Below are positions 43,002-50,158 of a stretch of DNA of 64,000 nucleotides, piece by piece. The stretch lies in the NCBI GenBank assembly GCA_038210445.1, contig JBBQWQ010000015.1, forward strand, positions 1 to 64,000. Direction: 5' to 3'. This DNA comes from JABFRG01 sp038210445 (GTDB lineage Bacteria; Myxococcota_A; Polyangia; Polyangiales; Polyangiaceae). A program made the position numbers and the translations under genes. Position 1 is the first letter of the stretch. Each line of letters starts with the position of its first letter. The notes under the pieces were generated by a model, which saw only the letters and a program-made list of their open reading frames with translations, did not search any database and had not been told where the DNA came from.

Positions 43002-43577
43002 TTATCGACCCGATTCGAGAGTCCAAGCGGCCGGCCGGCGCAGGGCGTGATTCTGGACCTCACGCACCGCATCGCGACGCGCGGTGGCTGCGCCGACGCG
43101 CGGCGCACCACTGGCGTGTTGACGGACGAGGGCGGAAGCCGGCAATGCGGCAGCGTAGTCTCGCAGCAGGAGCACGTCTGCGACCACCACGGCGCTCAGC
43201 ACGGCGCTGCCGAAGACCAGCGCGGCGGCCGCCCACGGGAGCGGCGCTGCCCACGAGCGGTCAACGGCACCCGGCGCGAGCGGCGCGCCGGGGCGCTCGA
43301 TACCGCCCGTTGTCGAAGCGTCCTCCACCGGCGGCAGCGGCGGCAAATCGTGGAACGAGGGGCGGATGGTCGGCAGGCGCTCCGGCCGCGACGCCTCATC
43401 TGCCTTTGCGACGATAGCCTCGGCTTCGTCGGGCCCGAGGGCAGTGGACTCAATGGTCTTGGCGTCGTCCGGTGCGCCTGAGCCGGCCCGCGGATCGAAG
43501 ACGTCGAGTCGTGCGCCGTCTACGCCGACGATGCGGCGCGCAGGCCGGGAGAGAACCCGAAAGCCATGGTTTGCCAT
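43002..43577 (-). CDS. One-TM membrane protein of unknown function
   Basis: 191-residue protein. A cytosolic N-terminal domain (about 1-105; FRVLSRPARRIVGVDGARLDVF, acidic Pro-rich) precedes a single TM (about 112-135, APLPWAAAALVFGSAVLSAVVVADVLLL) and a short basic C-terminal tail. No signal peptide, no recognised domain. It lies downstream of the degenerate locus on the same strand and converges on the hydrolase lipoprotein. The ATG at 43577 (MANHGFRV) is preferred to an upstream codon. Confidence 0.6.
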   Translation of the reverse strand: MANHGFRVLSRPARRIVGVDGARLDVFDPRAGSGAPDDAKTIESTALGPDEAEAIVAKADEASRPERLPTIRPSFHDLPPLPPVEDASTTGGIERPGAPLAPGAVDRSWAAPLPWAAAALVFGSAVLSAVVVADVLLLRDYAAALPASALVRQHASGAPRVGAATARRDAVREVQNHALRRPAAWTLESGR

Positions 43578-43646
43578 GGGGCGACGTTGCCACGGGGCCG
43601 CACGGCGAGCGACCTCGACGGGGGTCCGACTCGCGCCCAATTGGGC

Positions 43647-43700
43647 TCATCCTGCGCCTTCGGCCCGTCTGAGCCGCAGCGATACGTGGGAGTCGCTCAC
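43647..43700 (-). pseudogene. Truncated copy of the VSLRL-type small protein gene
   Basis: A GTG at 43700 overlaps the stop of the Cys-rich gene (GTGA), then reads VSDSHVSLRLRRAEGAG and stops after 17 residues. The DNA from 43660 to 43735 matches 44630-44700 (CGAGGCT ... GTATCGCTGCGGCT). This is a truncated relative of the 82-residue protein starting at 44660. Confidence 0.6.
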
Positions 43701-44387
43701 GTCGAGCCTCGCATGGTGAAGAGCAGCGCGAAGAATACGACGACCACGGCGAACGCTGCAAAGGCGCCGATGACCAGGGCCGGGGCCCTCGGCGGGCCCT
43801 CGGCGCCCTGTGGCGCGGCTGCGCCCTCGACAGGGACCGTCGCAGACTTCGGGTTGCTCCGCGCACCCGCCCCCTCGAAATACCTGGTTCTTGCAGTCGC
43901 CAGCGACATCCTCTCCGCCGCATCGCAAAGGGTCCGCCGAGAGATCGCAAGTCTTCCCAGCGGGAAGGCACTTCAGCATGCAGGCCTCGTGGGCTGCACG
44001 CGGCTCGCGGCACTCACCGTCGGCCGGCACCCACTCCATGACGCCCTCGGCCTTCCGCGCCAGCTGTCCCGCGATCTCGCAGAGCTCCATGAAACGCTGG
44101 CAGCGCAGCCGCTGTTCTCCCATTGCGCCTGCAGCCAGCGGGTCCGCCTCGGCAGGCGGCGACCCGAACGCCACCGCTACCGCCTTGCAGGAGCGCACGA
44201 CAGTGGCGCGATTCTGCTCGACCCAATCCACCCACTCGCCGGTCGCGACCGCAAGTGCCCTGAGATAGCCACGTGCCGCCTCGGTTTCGCCCCCGTAGTC
44301 GGCGTTCGGGTCGAGCTTGGCCGCGTTGAACATCGGGCAGGACGGGATGTCGGACGCGTCACCCGACTGACACCTAACTGGGCACAT
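43697..44387 (-). pseudogene. Cys-rich one-TM protein gene, frameshifted
   Basis: From 44387 (or 44333) the reading frame gives a helical, Cys-rich protein (VRSCKAVAVAFG, RCQRFMELCEIAGQLA, CREPRAAHEACMLKC). This pattern is seen in a myxobacterial family of small Cys-paired proteins. At the C5 run 43870-43874 the coding frame changes. Removing one base joins it to a typical Pro/Ala linker and a TM tail (ALVIGAFAAFAVVVVFFALLFTM) ending at 43697, about 229 residues. It has no signal peptide and may be truncated at the N-terminus. Decay or a homopolymer error; function unknown. Confidence 0.65.
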
Positions 44388-44411
44388 GTGCGCCGTACGC
44401 GCTCGCGCGGC

Positions 44412-44660
44412 CTAGCCTTCCGGCTCGCCCCAGCGTGCGCGCACCTCGGCCCGCGCGGCCGCAACTAGCTCCTGATAGTCGGCGAAACTCGACTCCGGCA
44501 GGGCCTTCTCGAGCTGACCGGCCACGCGCTCGAGCACGCAGTTCTCCGCGGGCTCGCGGAGTGCGTACCCTGCCCCCTTGTCCGATCGGTCGAGCCATTC
44601 GAAGAGCACCAGCGCCTCGGCCTGTGTCAGCCGCAGCGATACGTTGCGGTCGTCGTTCAT
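44412..44660 (-). CDS. Small VSLRL-type protein
   Basis: 82-residue acidic helical protein beginning MNDDRNVSLRLTQAEALVLFEWLDR. The pattern V-S-L-R-L-x-x-A-E-A-L-V-L-(F/L)-E-W-L is shared with the 78-residue protein at 44915-45151 and with the truncated copy at 43647-43700. The rest is a helix-turn-helix-like bundle (LERVAGQLEKAL, ADYQELVAAARAEVRARWG). Function unknown. Immediately upstream there is a decayed TM tail (44661-44805). Confidence 0.65.
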   Translation of the reverse strand: MNDDRNVSLRLTQAEALVLFEWLDRSDKGAGYALREPAENCVLERVAGQLEKALPESSFADYQELVAAARAEVRARWGEPEG

Positions 44661-44805
44661 CTCTGTAGCCTCGCATGGCGACGAGCACGGTCAAGAGGAT
44701 CACAATTACCACGAGCCGCGGGGCGAGCCTCCCCGCAGTGTCGAAGCTGGTGGTGCACGGCAGGCCAACCTCGCGCCGCGACGATCTCCTGCTCGGTCGG
44801 ACCAT
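44661..44805 (-). pseudogene. Decayed TM-tail fragment
   Basis: Upstream of the 82-residue gene one frame reads APRLVVIVILLTVLVAMRG, matching in position and in its last bases (CGAGGCT) the TM tail that ends the Cys-rich gene at 43697. No intact gene surrounds it; upstream sequence to 44914 shows no coding frame I trust. It looks like the remnant of a second copy of the Cys-rich/TM gene. Confidence 0.45.
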
Positions 44806-44914
44806 CGCACCGACCGACGGACCCCACCTGCGCGCAAGCCAGAGCTCGAAGCTGCAACTTCACAGCCAAGAGCGTAGCTGCGCGCGACCGGCGCTGCGAG
44901 CGGCGGGCGCTCTC

Positions 44915-45151
44915 TCAACCCCCACTCGCGACACGGCGTCGAGCCTCCGACAAAAGTTCAAGGTACTGCGGATCGAGCAATTCGGGCAAGACGGGCTCAA
45001 GCAGCGCCTCAAGCCTCCATAGTACGGCGAGCTCCGCCGACCCCATGTGAGGCGCCGGATCGGAAGGACCGACGAGCCATTCGAGTAGCACAAGCGCTTC
45101 TGCGAGAGACAGCGTCAGAGTTACCTCAGTGGCTGCATCTTGCTGGCTCAA
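44915..45151 (-). CDS. Small VSLRL-type protein, second paralogue
   Basis: 78-residue helical protein with the same N-terminal pattern as the 44412 gene (VTLTLSLAEALVLLEWLVG), then LAVLWRLEALLEPVLPELLDPQYLELLSEARRRVASGG. The start is TTG at 45151, so it is less certain. Paralogue of the 82-residue protein (roughly one third identical by eye). Function unknown; the family seems to be small, soluble and duplicated at this locus. Confidence 0.6.
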   Translation of the reverse strand: MSQQDAATEVTLTLSLAEALVLLEWLVGPSDPAPHMGSAELAVLWRLEALLEPVLPELLDPQYLELLSEARRRVASGG

Positions 45152-45199
45152 TGCATCGCTCCCGAACGCAAGAGATTCTCAAGCTGTGCAGCACCCGGC

Positions 45200-45334
45200 T
45201 TATAAGCATCGTCGGTAGACCTCCCGGTACGAACCACATTCAGCGACGATGTCGTCGTTCGCCTCAAGGTGACGACACGCAGGCCCCAGAAAGCAGCAGA
45301 TGCCCAGAGCCAACAGCACGAGTTGCGCTCGCAT
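45200..45334 (-). CDS. 44-residue lipoprotein
   Basis: A tiny gene with a good Shine-Dalgarno (GGAGG eight bases before the ATG at 45334). The product has a signal peptide and lipobox LGPAC (Cys20), then a 24-residue mature part with two more Cys (AECGSY, YRRCL). It lies 48 bases upstream of the 78-residue gene on the same strand. Such entericidin-like mini lipoproteins occur in many bacteria; family not known. Confidence 0.6.
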   Translation of the reverse strand: MRAQLVLLALGICCFLGPACRHLEANDDIVAECGSYREVYRRCL

Positions 45335-45359
45335 CGACGATCCCTCCATGTGTCGAGCA

Positions 45360-45383
45360 ACTTGCCAGTCCTACCGGGCAAGT
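45360..45383. terminator. Hairpin between rph-like gene and small lipoprotein gene
   Basis: ACTTGCC-N10-GGCAAGT makes a seven-pair stem about 63 bases after the rph-like stop. There is no following T run on the minus strand, so it may be a terminator without a tail or an operator for the small lipoprotein (26 bases upstream of its ATG). Confidence 0.35.
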
Positions 45384-45445
45384 GTCCAGAGAGAATCGTC
45401 GTGAGGTGCGCGGCAGTGTGATGACATGCCCGTGGCAGCCCGCCC

Positions 45446-48163
45446 TCAACTGCGTAGCGTGCTGGGGACCGTATCGTTGGCGGCGGGGGCGGCGCCGGGG
45501 TTCGCGCCGTTGAGGGTGACGGAGGTCTCGCCGAGGCGGTCGACGCGACCGCGATCGCCGTCGACGCGAACGCGCTCGCCGGTGCGGAGGACGCGGGTGG
45601 CGCCGGTGACGTTGACGACCGTGGGCACGCCGAACTCGCGGGCCACAATGGCGGCGTGGGAGAGCGCGCCGCCGAGCTCGGTGACGACGCCGGCGGCGAG
45701 GAGGAAGAGCGGCGTCCAGCCCACGTCGGTGGATCGCACCACCAAAATCTCGCCGGGGATGAACTCGCCCATCTGCTCCGGGCCGAAGAGCACCCGCGCG
45801 CGACCTTCGGCGGCGCCGGCGCTGGCGGCCACGCCGGTGAGCGACGAGCCATGGGCAAGCGGCGGGAGGACGATGGGCGGAGGCGCGCCGGTGAAGGTGC
45901 CAGGCGGCTCGGGCCTTTGCACGTCGCGAATGTACTCGGCGCGGCGCGCGCGAATGACCGGCCCCAGATCGGTGCGCGAGGTGCGAAGCGCCCCCACCAG
46001 CTCCTCGACCGTGAGGAAGAACACGCTCTCGATGCTCGCCGCCGGCGTCTCCTTCACCAGCTCGCGATCGCGCTCCAGCTCGGGCATGAGACGCACCAAG
46101 CGCCGCTCGGCCTCCAGCGCGACGTCGCGGATCATCCCCAGCACGGTGGTGACCCAACCGCGCATCTGCTCCCGCAAACGCGAGGCCCGCTGCGCCCGCG
46201 CAACGAGGTGCCGCAGGAGCGTCTGCTCCACCATACCCAGCCGCGCCGACACTTTGGCGAGCTCGGAAACCGCGGTGCGCTCGGCCCGCGCCAGCGCCAC
46301 GTCGGCGTCGCGGCCGTCTCCCCGGAGTCCCACGCGAATCATGGTGAGCACCGGCGTAGGGTCGTCGCGCCAGCGGGGCGTCGAGAGCTCGGCCTCGCGC
46401 ACCGCGCGATCGCCGTACAGCTCGAGGAAGCTCTGGATGGCGCGCTTGGTGGCTCCCTCCGGGAACGAGGCCCAGGGCGTCTCCGCTTCGAAGGCCGCCG
46501 CCGCGGCCACCTCGTGCTTGGCGATCTTCATGATGCGCAAGATGGCGATGCCCGGGCGCGCGCTCTCGAGATCGCGAATGCCGGAGGTGAGGTCTTGCGC
46601 GAAGCGCTCGGCCTCGTCGGGCATGGTGCGCTCCAGCATGGTGCGGAGCACCAGAAACGCGCCGAGGGCGCTGGAGGCGCAGGTGAGCATCACGGTGCCG
46701 GTGCGCTCGAGCAGGCCCTGAATGTCGAGCAAGCTACGCGCCAAGCCCTCGTCCGGCAGAATGCCCGGATCGAGTGCACGATGCAGCGATCGCGCGCGCA
46801 GGGCGTCGGCCTCGAAGCGCGCCACCATGTCGTCGAGGCGCATCTGCTCCCGCAAGAGCCGCGACGCGGTGAGCGGGAGCCGCGCATAAAAGCCCCGACG
46901 CGACACCGGTTGCCCCACCGGGAGCGCGTCGCCACCGCTGACGCCGCCCAGGCCCACCAGCACCCGCGGATCGAGCCACGGCACCTGCGAGGCGATGCGC
47001 AAGAACTGGCTCACGTTGAGGTAGAAGCGCCCATACACGTTGCCCACCAGTTTGGCATTTTTGGGCACCGAGCAGCCGAGCGTGGCGAAGGCAGTGCGAA
47101 AGCCCTTCTCGCTGAACGCGCCGGCGACCGACCAGGTGAGCGGCGTGGCCACGCCCGGCAGCGCTTCGCCCACGTTGGCGTTGGTCCACATGGTGGTGGC
47201 GCTGCCGCCCTCGGGAAAGCCGCGCCCCGTCACCGGGCGGGCCTGCACGATCCACACAAGATCCTTCTCGCAGGCGAACTCTACGTCCCACGCGCCGGCT
47301 TCCCGGCGCTCGAGCTCGGCCGCCAGGCGCGACAGCTCGGCAATCTGCGCGTCGCTCAGCGAAGGCTGGAACGCCTCGGGCACTGGAAGGAGCACCAGGC
47401 CACCGTCGGGCCCCACCACCAGCTTCTTGGGCTTCTCGGAGATGGACCGCTCGAGCACCTCGCCGTCTTTGGCGATGCGCAAGACGTCGGGCGAGAGCTC
47501 ACCGGAGACGATGGGCGCGCCGAGACCGAAGCTGGCGTTCACCACCCGCTCGTGGGCGAACTGCGGCAGCGGCGATTGCGTGAAGAGTACACCGGCCGAA
47601 TCCGCCGGCACCACCCGCTGGATGACCACCGCCATGGATACGTCGCGCACCCCGTGGGCCGCCAGATACGACATGGCGCGGCCCGAGGCGATGGAAGCCC
47701 ACACGAAGCGCACGGCTTCGACCAGCTCGTCGGCGCCGCGCACCCCAAGGCGCGTATCGGCGAGCCCCGCCAGCGACACCTGCGCGCCGTCCTCGCAGGT
47801 GGCGCTGGAGCGCACCGCGAGACCCCAGGGCGAAGACGAAGCGCAGGCGTTCCACAGCTCTTCCAGCTCCTCGCGCAGCCCCTTGGGCAGCCGCACATGC
47901 AAGATGGCCTGGCGCGCCTCTTCGGTGCGCGCGTAGAGGAGCCGCACCGACGAAGCCCGAAGAAGCGAACGCGGCTCGAAGCCCGGCGGCAGCTCGCGCA
48001 GCGCCGCAGTGAAGGCGTCGGCCGAGAGCACCCAGGTGGGCGGCACCGGAAAGCCGCGGGCCGAGAGCCAAGCCAGCCGCGCCGCCTTGCCGCCCACCTT
48101 CCGCGCATCGGCGTTCGAAGAGCGGCGCGCGAGGGAGTCGAGGGGAGCGAGGAACCGAGACAT
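45446..48163 (-). CDS. Rifampicin phosphotransferase-like enzyme (PEP-utilizing family)
   Basis: 905-residue enzyme with the three-part layout of Rph and PEP synthase. An ATP-grasp/PPDK N-terminal domain (about 1-325; VGGKAARLAWLS, AVRSSATCEDG, PVTGRGFPEG) is followed by a middle domain (about 330-760) beginning NANVGEALPGVATPLTWS. The C-terminal phosphohistidine swivel domain has GGALSHAAIVARE, with His836. Rph uses ATP to phosphorylate a rifamycin hydroxyl. The same fold also serves in PEP synthase. No other antibiotic genes are adjacent, so the natural substrate is uncertain. Start: ATG at 48163. Confidence 0.85.
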   Translation of the reverse strand: MSRFLAPLDSLARRSSNADARKVGGKAARLAWLSARGFPVPPTWVLSADAFTAALRELPPGFEPRSLLRASSVRLLYARTEEARQAILHVRLPKGLREELEELWNACASSSPWGLAVRSSATCEDGAQVSLAGLADTRLGVRGADELVEAVRFVWASIASGRAMSYLAAHGVRDVSMAVVIQRVVPADSAGVLFTQSPLPQFAHERVVNASFGLGAPIVSGELSPDVLRIAKDGEVLERSISEKPKKLVVGPDGGLVLLPVPEAFQPSLSDAQIAELSRLAAELERREAGAWDVEFACEKDLVWIVQARPVTGRGFPEGGSATTMWTNANVGEALPGVATPLTWSVAGAFSEKGFRTAFATLGCSVPKNAKLVGNVYGRFYLNVSQFLRIASQVPWLDPRVLVGLGGVSGGDALPVGQPVSRRGFYARLPLTASRLLREQMRLDDMVARFEADALRARSLHRALDPGILPDEGLARSLLDIQGLLERTGTVMLTCASSALGAFLVLRTMLERTMPDEAERFAQDLTSGIRDLESARPGIAILRIMKIAKHEVAAAAAFEAETPWASFPEGATKRAIQSFLELYGDRAVREAELSTPRWRDDPTPVLTMIRVGLRGDGRDADVALARAERTAVSELAKVSARLGMVEQTLLRHLVARAQRASRLREQMRGWVTTVLGMIRDVALEAERRLVRLMPELERDRELVKETPAASIESVFFLTVEELVGALRTSRTDLGPVIRARRAEYIRDVQRPEPPGTFTGAPPPIVLPPLAHGSSLTGVAASAGAAEGRARVLFGPEQMGEFIPGEILVVRSTDVGWTPLFLLAAGVVTELGGALSHAAIVAREFGVPTVVNVTGATRVLRTGERVRVDGDRGRVDRLGETSVTLNGANPGAAPAANDTVPSTLRS

Positions 48164-48186
48164 GGGGGCCCGCGTAGCTTACGCGA

Positions 48187-49191
48187 TCATCGCCCGGCGA
48201 GAACACGTTCCTGGTGAAACAAGAGCTCGTAGGCGCCAGGGCCGCGGTTGAAGATGTAGTCGTGTGGGCCCGGCACATCGAGAAATGTGTGGGCAACGTT
48301 GAGCCGGCGCATGCCCCGCGAAGCCTCGTAGATGCCGTCGCGAAAGTAGTCTTTGGTGCTGGTGAGAAGCCGGATGCCGAGCTTCGGGTTCTTCTCCCGG
48401 GCCTTTGCCGCGCGGCTGGCCCACAGGCCGCCGTCGACCGCCTGGATCGCCGGCTGAAGGCCGCCGACGCAGCCGAACGCCTGCGGGTTTTCGAAGCCGA
48501 CGAACATGGCGATAGCGCCGCCCAGCGAGACGCCGTCGATACCGGTGGCCTCGGCAGTGGCCCGTGCCGGGGTGCGCTCACGAACGAGCGGCAGGAGTGT
48601 GTCGAGCAGAAAGCGACCGTAGCTCCGCTGGGGCGCGTCTTTCCGCAGATCGATGTCGGGCATGTACGGGCACACCACGATGAGGCCCGCGTAGGCCCGC
48701 GCGGCGAGCGCCGCGTTGATCTGCCCCAGGCGCACCGGCTCCGAGAGCCCCTGGTAGTCCGTGTCGGTGATGGGCGGCTTCTGGATACGCTCGATGGCCT
48801 GCAGCAGCGCGTAGTCGCGCGGCCACCCCATGGCGCCCTCCTTCGGTTCCTTCACCGCTTCGCCGCGACCATGCAGCGCGAACACCACCGGATAGCGCGC
48901 TTCCTTGGGCCCTTCTGGCACCAGCACCACCACTTCGGCGGGACCGCCGTCGCCCACGCCGAGCGACCACCGCTGGAGGCGCACGCTCCCGTGGAGCTCA
49001 CCCGCGGGCTTGCCGGGGTCCGGAAACGCGTCGGCCCCCGCGTCGGCAAGCGGCGCGGGGGTCGGGATGAAAGGAGCTTCGGCGAGGGTGGGCGTCGACT
49101 CGGGCTTGTTGCATGCACGCGCGCAGGCAGAGGCCAGGAGACTCGAAGATGCGCCCACCAGCAGCGCCCGGCGGCTCAGGCCTGCGCTCAC
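48187..49191 (-). CDS. Exported esterase (alpha/beta hydrolase), Tat-like signal
   Basis: 334-residue exported enzyme of the LpqC/feruloyl-esterase/PHB depolymerase-like group. N-terminal SRRALLVGASSSLLASAC is a twin-arginine-type signal (R-R followed by a hydrophobic stretch) ending with a lipobox. Motifs: VVFALHGRGE, DGVSLGGAIA (nucleophile Ser) and FLDVPGPHDYIF (catalytic His). It overlaps the stop of the upstream gene (49188-49544) by ATGA, and 23 bases separate it from the rph-like gene. It may cut an ester on the cell surface. Confidence 0.85.
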   Translation of the reverse strand: MSAGLSRRALLVGASSSLLASACARACNKPESTPTLAEAPFIPTPAPLADAGADAFPDPGKPAGELHGSVRLQRWSLGVGDGGPAEVVVLVPEGPKEARYPVVFALHGRGEAVKEPKEGAMGWPRDYALLQAIERIQKPPITDTDYQGLSEPVRLGQINAALAARAYAGLIVVCPYMPDIDLRKDAPQRSYGRFLLDTLLPLVRERTPARATAEATGIDGVSLGGAIAMFVGFENPQAFGCVGGLQPAIQAVDGGLWASRAAKAREKNPKLGIRLLTSTKDYFRDGIYEASRGMRRLNVAHTFLDVPGPHDYIFNRGPGAYELLFHQERVLAGR

Positions 49192-49544
49192 TCTTCGGGC
49201 GGGGTGGGCGTGCTGCCAGTGGCTTTTTGTACAAGCTCGACCAGCTGCGGATCGGAGGCCAGCTGATCGCGCAACATGGAGCGAATGGCGCCGAGCTCGT
49301 GGGTCGGGAGACCCTGAAGATGCTTGGTGGCGTCGGCGACCTTGTGATCGAGGTACGCGTCGACGGAGATTTTTCCGGAGCGCACCTCGGCCAGCGGGCC
49401 GGTTTCTACGGTGGAGACGGCGTCGGCCTTCTGCGCGCCGCCGATTTCGAACGTCTGGCCCGTCTTGGCGGGACCCGACACGCCGGGCGATGCAGGAATG
49501 TCTCCCGGAATGCCGCCCTTCTTGCCGATGCCATCGATTCCCAT
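49188..49544 (-). CDS. Small signal-less hypothetical protein
   Basis: 118-residue soluble protein with an unstructured Gly-rich N-terminus (MGIDGIGKKGG, PGVSGPAKTG) and a helical C-terminal half (DAYLDHKVADATKHLQGL, LGAIRSMLRDQLASDPQL). No signal peptide or TM. Stop and next start overlap (ATGA), so it is coupled to the esterase. Short, Gly-rich, signal-less proteins of this look are often substrates or components of type III secretion, but no such apparatus genes are in the window. Confidence 0.6.
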   Translation of the reverse strand: MGIDGIGKKGGIPGDIPASPGVSGPAKTGQTFEIGGAQKADAVSTVETGPLAEVRSGKISVDAYLDHKVADATKHLQGLPTHELGAIRSMLRDQLASDPQLVELVQKATGSTPTPPEE

Positions 49545-49569
49545 GGTTGCCCCCTAGCCTAGCACGAGG

Positions 49570-50043
49570 TCATCGGATGTTGCCGATGGCGGTTTTGACG
49601 GTCTCGTGCTCGGCCTTGAGCACGTTGGAAAGCGTCGTGAAGCTGCGGTTCTGAGCGTTCACCTGCTCCTGAATCTGCAGGTAGTACATGTTCATTTCCT
49701 GGCTCTGGGCGAGGGAGCCCTCGAGGCCGCCACCGGTGCCGCCGCCGGTGCTTGCGCCGCCGGAGGTGGCCGAGGGGCCCTCGGCAGAGGTGGTCGCGGC
49801 GGAGCTGGCTCCGAGCGAGGGCGACGAGACCGGCATCGAGGGGCCTGCGCCGCCGCGAAGGGCGAAGGCCATGAGGGGCGCGCCGGGAATGGTGCTCATG
49901 GCGACCTGGGCGCCCACCGCGAGGGTGCGATTCATGATCTCACCGAACGGAACCTTCGGCTGGGTGGGGGTGGGCCGCGGAGCGCTCGTGGTGAGCATGG
50001 CGCCGGGCACGGCAGAGGGAGTGGCGCTGATTTTCGGGTCCAT
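49570..50043 (-). CDS. Small hypothetical protein, possible secretion rod-like C-terminus
   Basis: 157-residue protein without signal peptide; a disordered Ala/Pro/Ser/Gly half followed by a C-terminal helix (LQIQEQVNAQNRSFTTLSNVLK, HETVKTAIGNIR). That helix, Asn/Gln-rich with spaced hydrophobics, resembles the C-terminal segment of type III inner-rod or needle proteins. It lies 25 bases upstream of the 118-residue gene. The resemblance is weak; it is also consistent with a coiled-coil adaptor. Confidence 0.55.
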   Translation of the reverse strand: MDPKISATPSAVPGAMLTTSAPRPTPTQPKVPFGEIMNRTLAVGAQVAMSTIPGAPLMAFALRGGAGPSMPVSSPSLGASSAATTSAEGPSATSGGASTGGGTGGGLEGSLAQSQEMNMYYLQIQEQVNAQNRSFTTLSNVLKAEHETVKTAIGNIR

Positions 50044-50158
50044 GAGAGTGCTCCTGCTTCGAGAAAGTGTGGACGGGGACGTCGGACCCCCTGCCTGTCG
50101 ACCGCGCTCTCGGGAAGTTGCGGGGACGTCGACGAAAGTCGAGACGGCTCCGCGCAGC

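Noticed and set aside
45656..48217. A long open frame on the plus strand opposite the rph-like gene
   Set aside because: Its product is Arg/His/Ala-rich with no domain, and the opposite strand encodes clear enzyme motifs; it is an artefact of high GC content.
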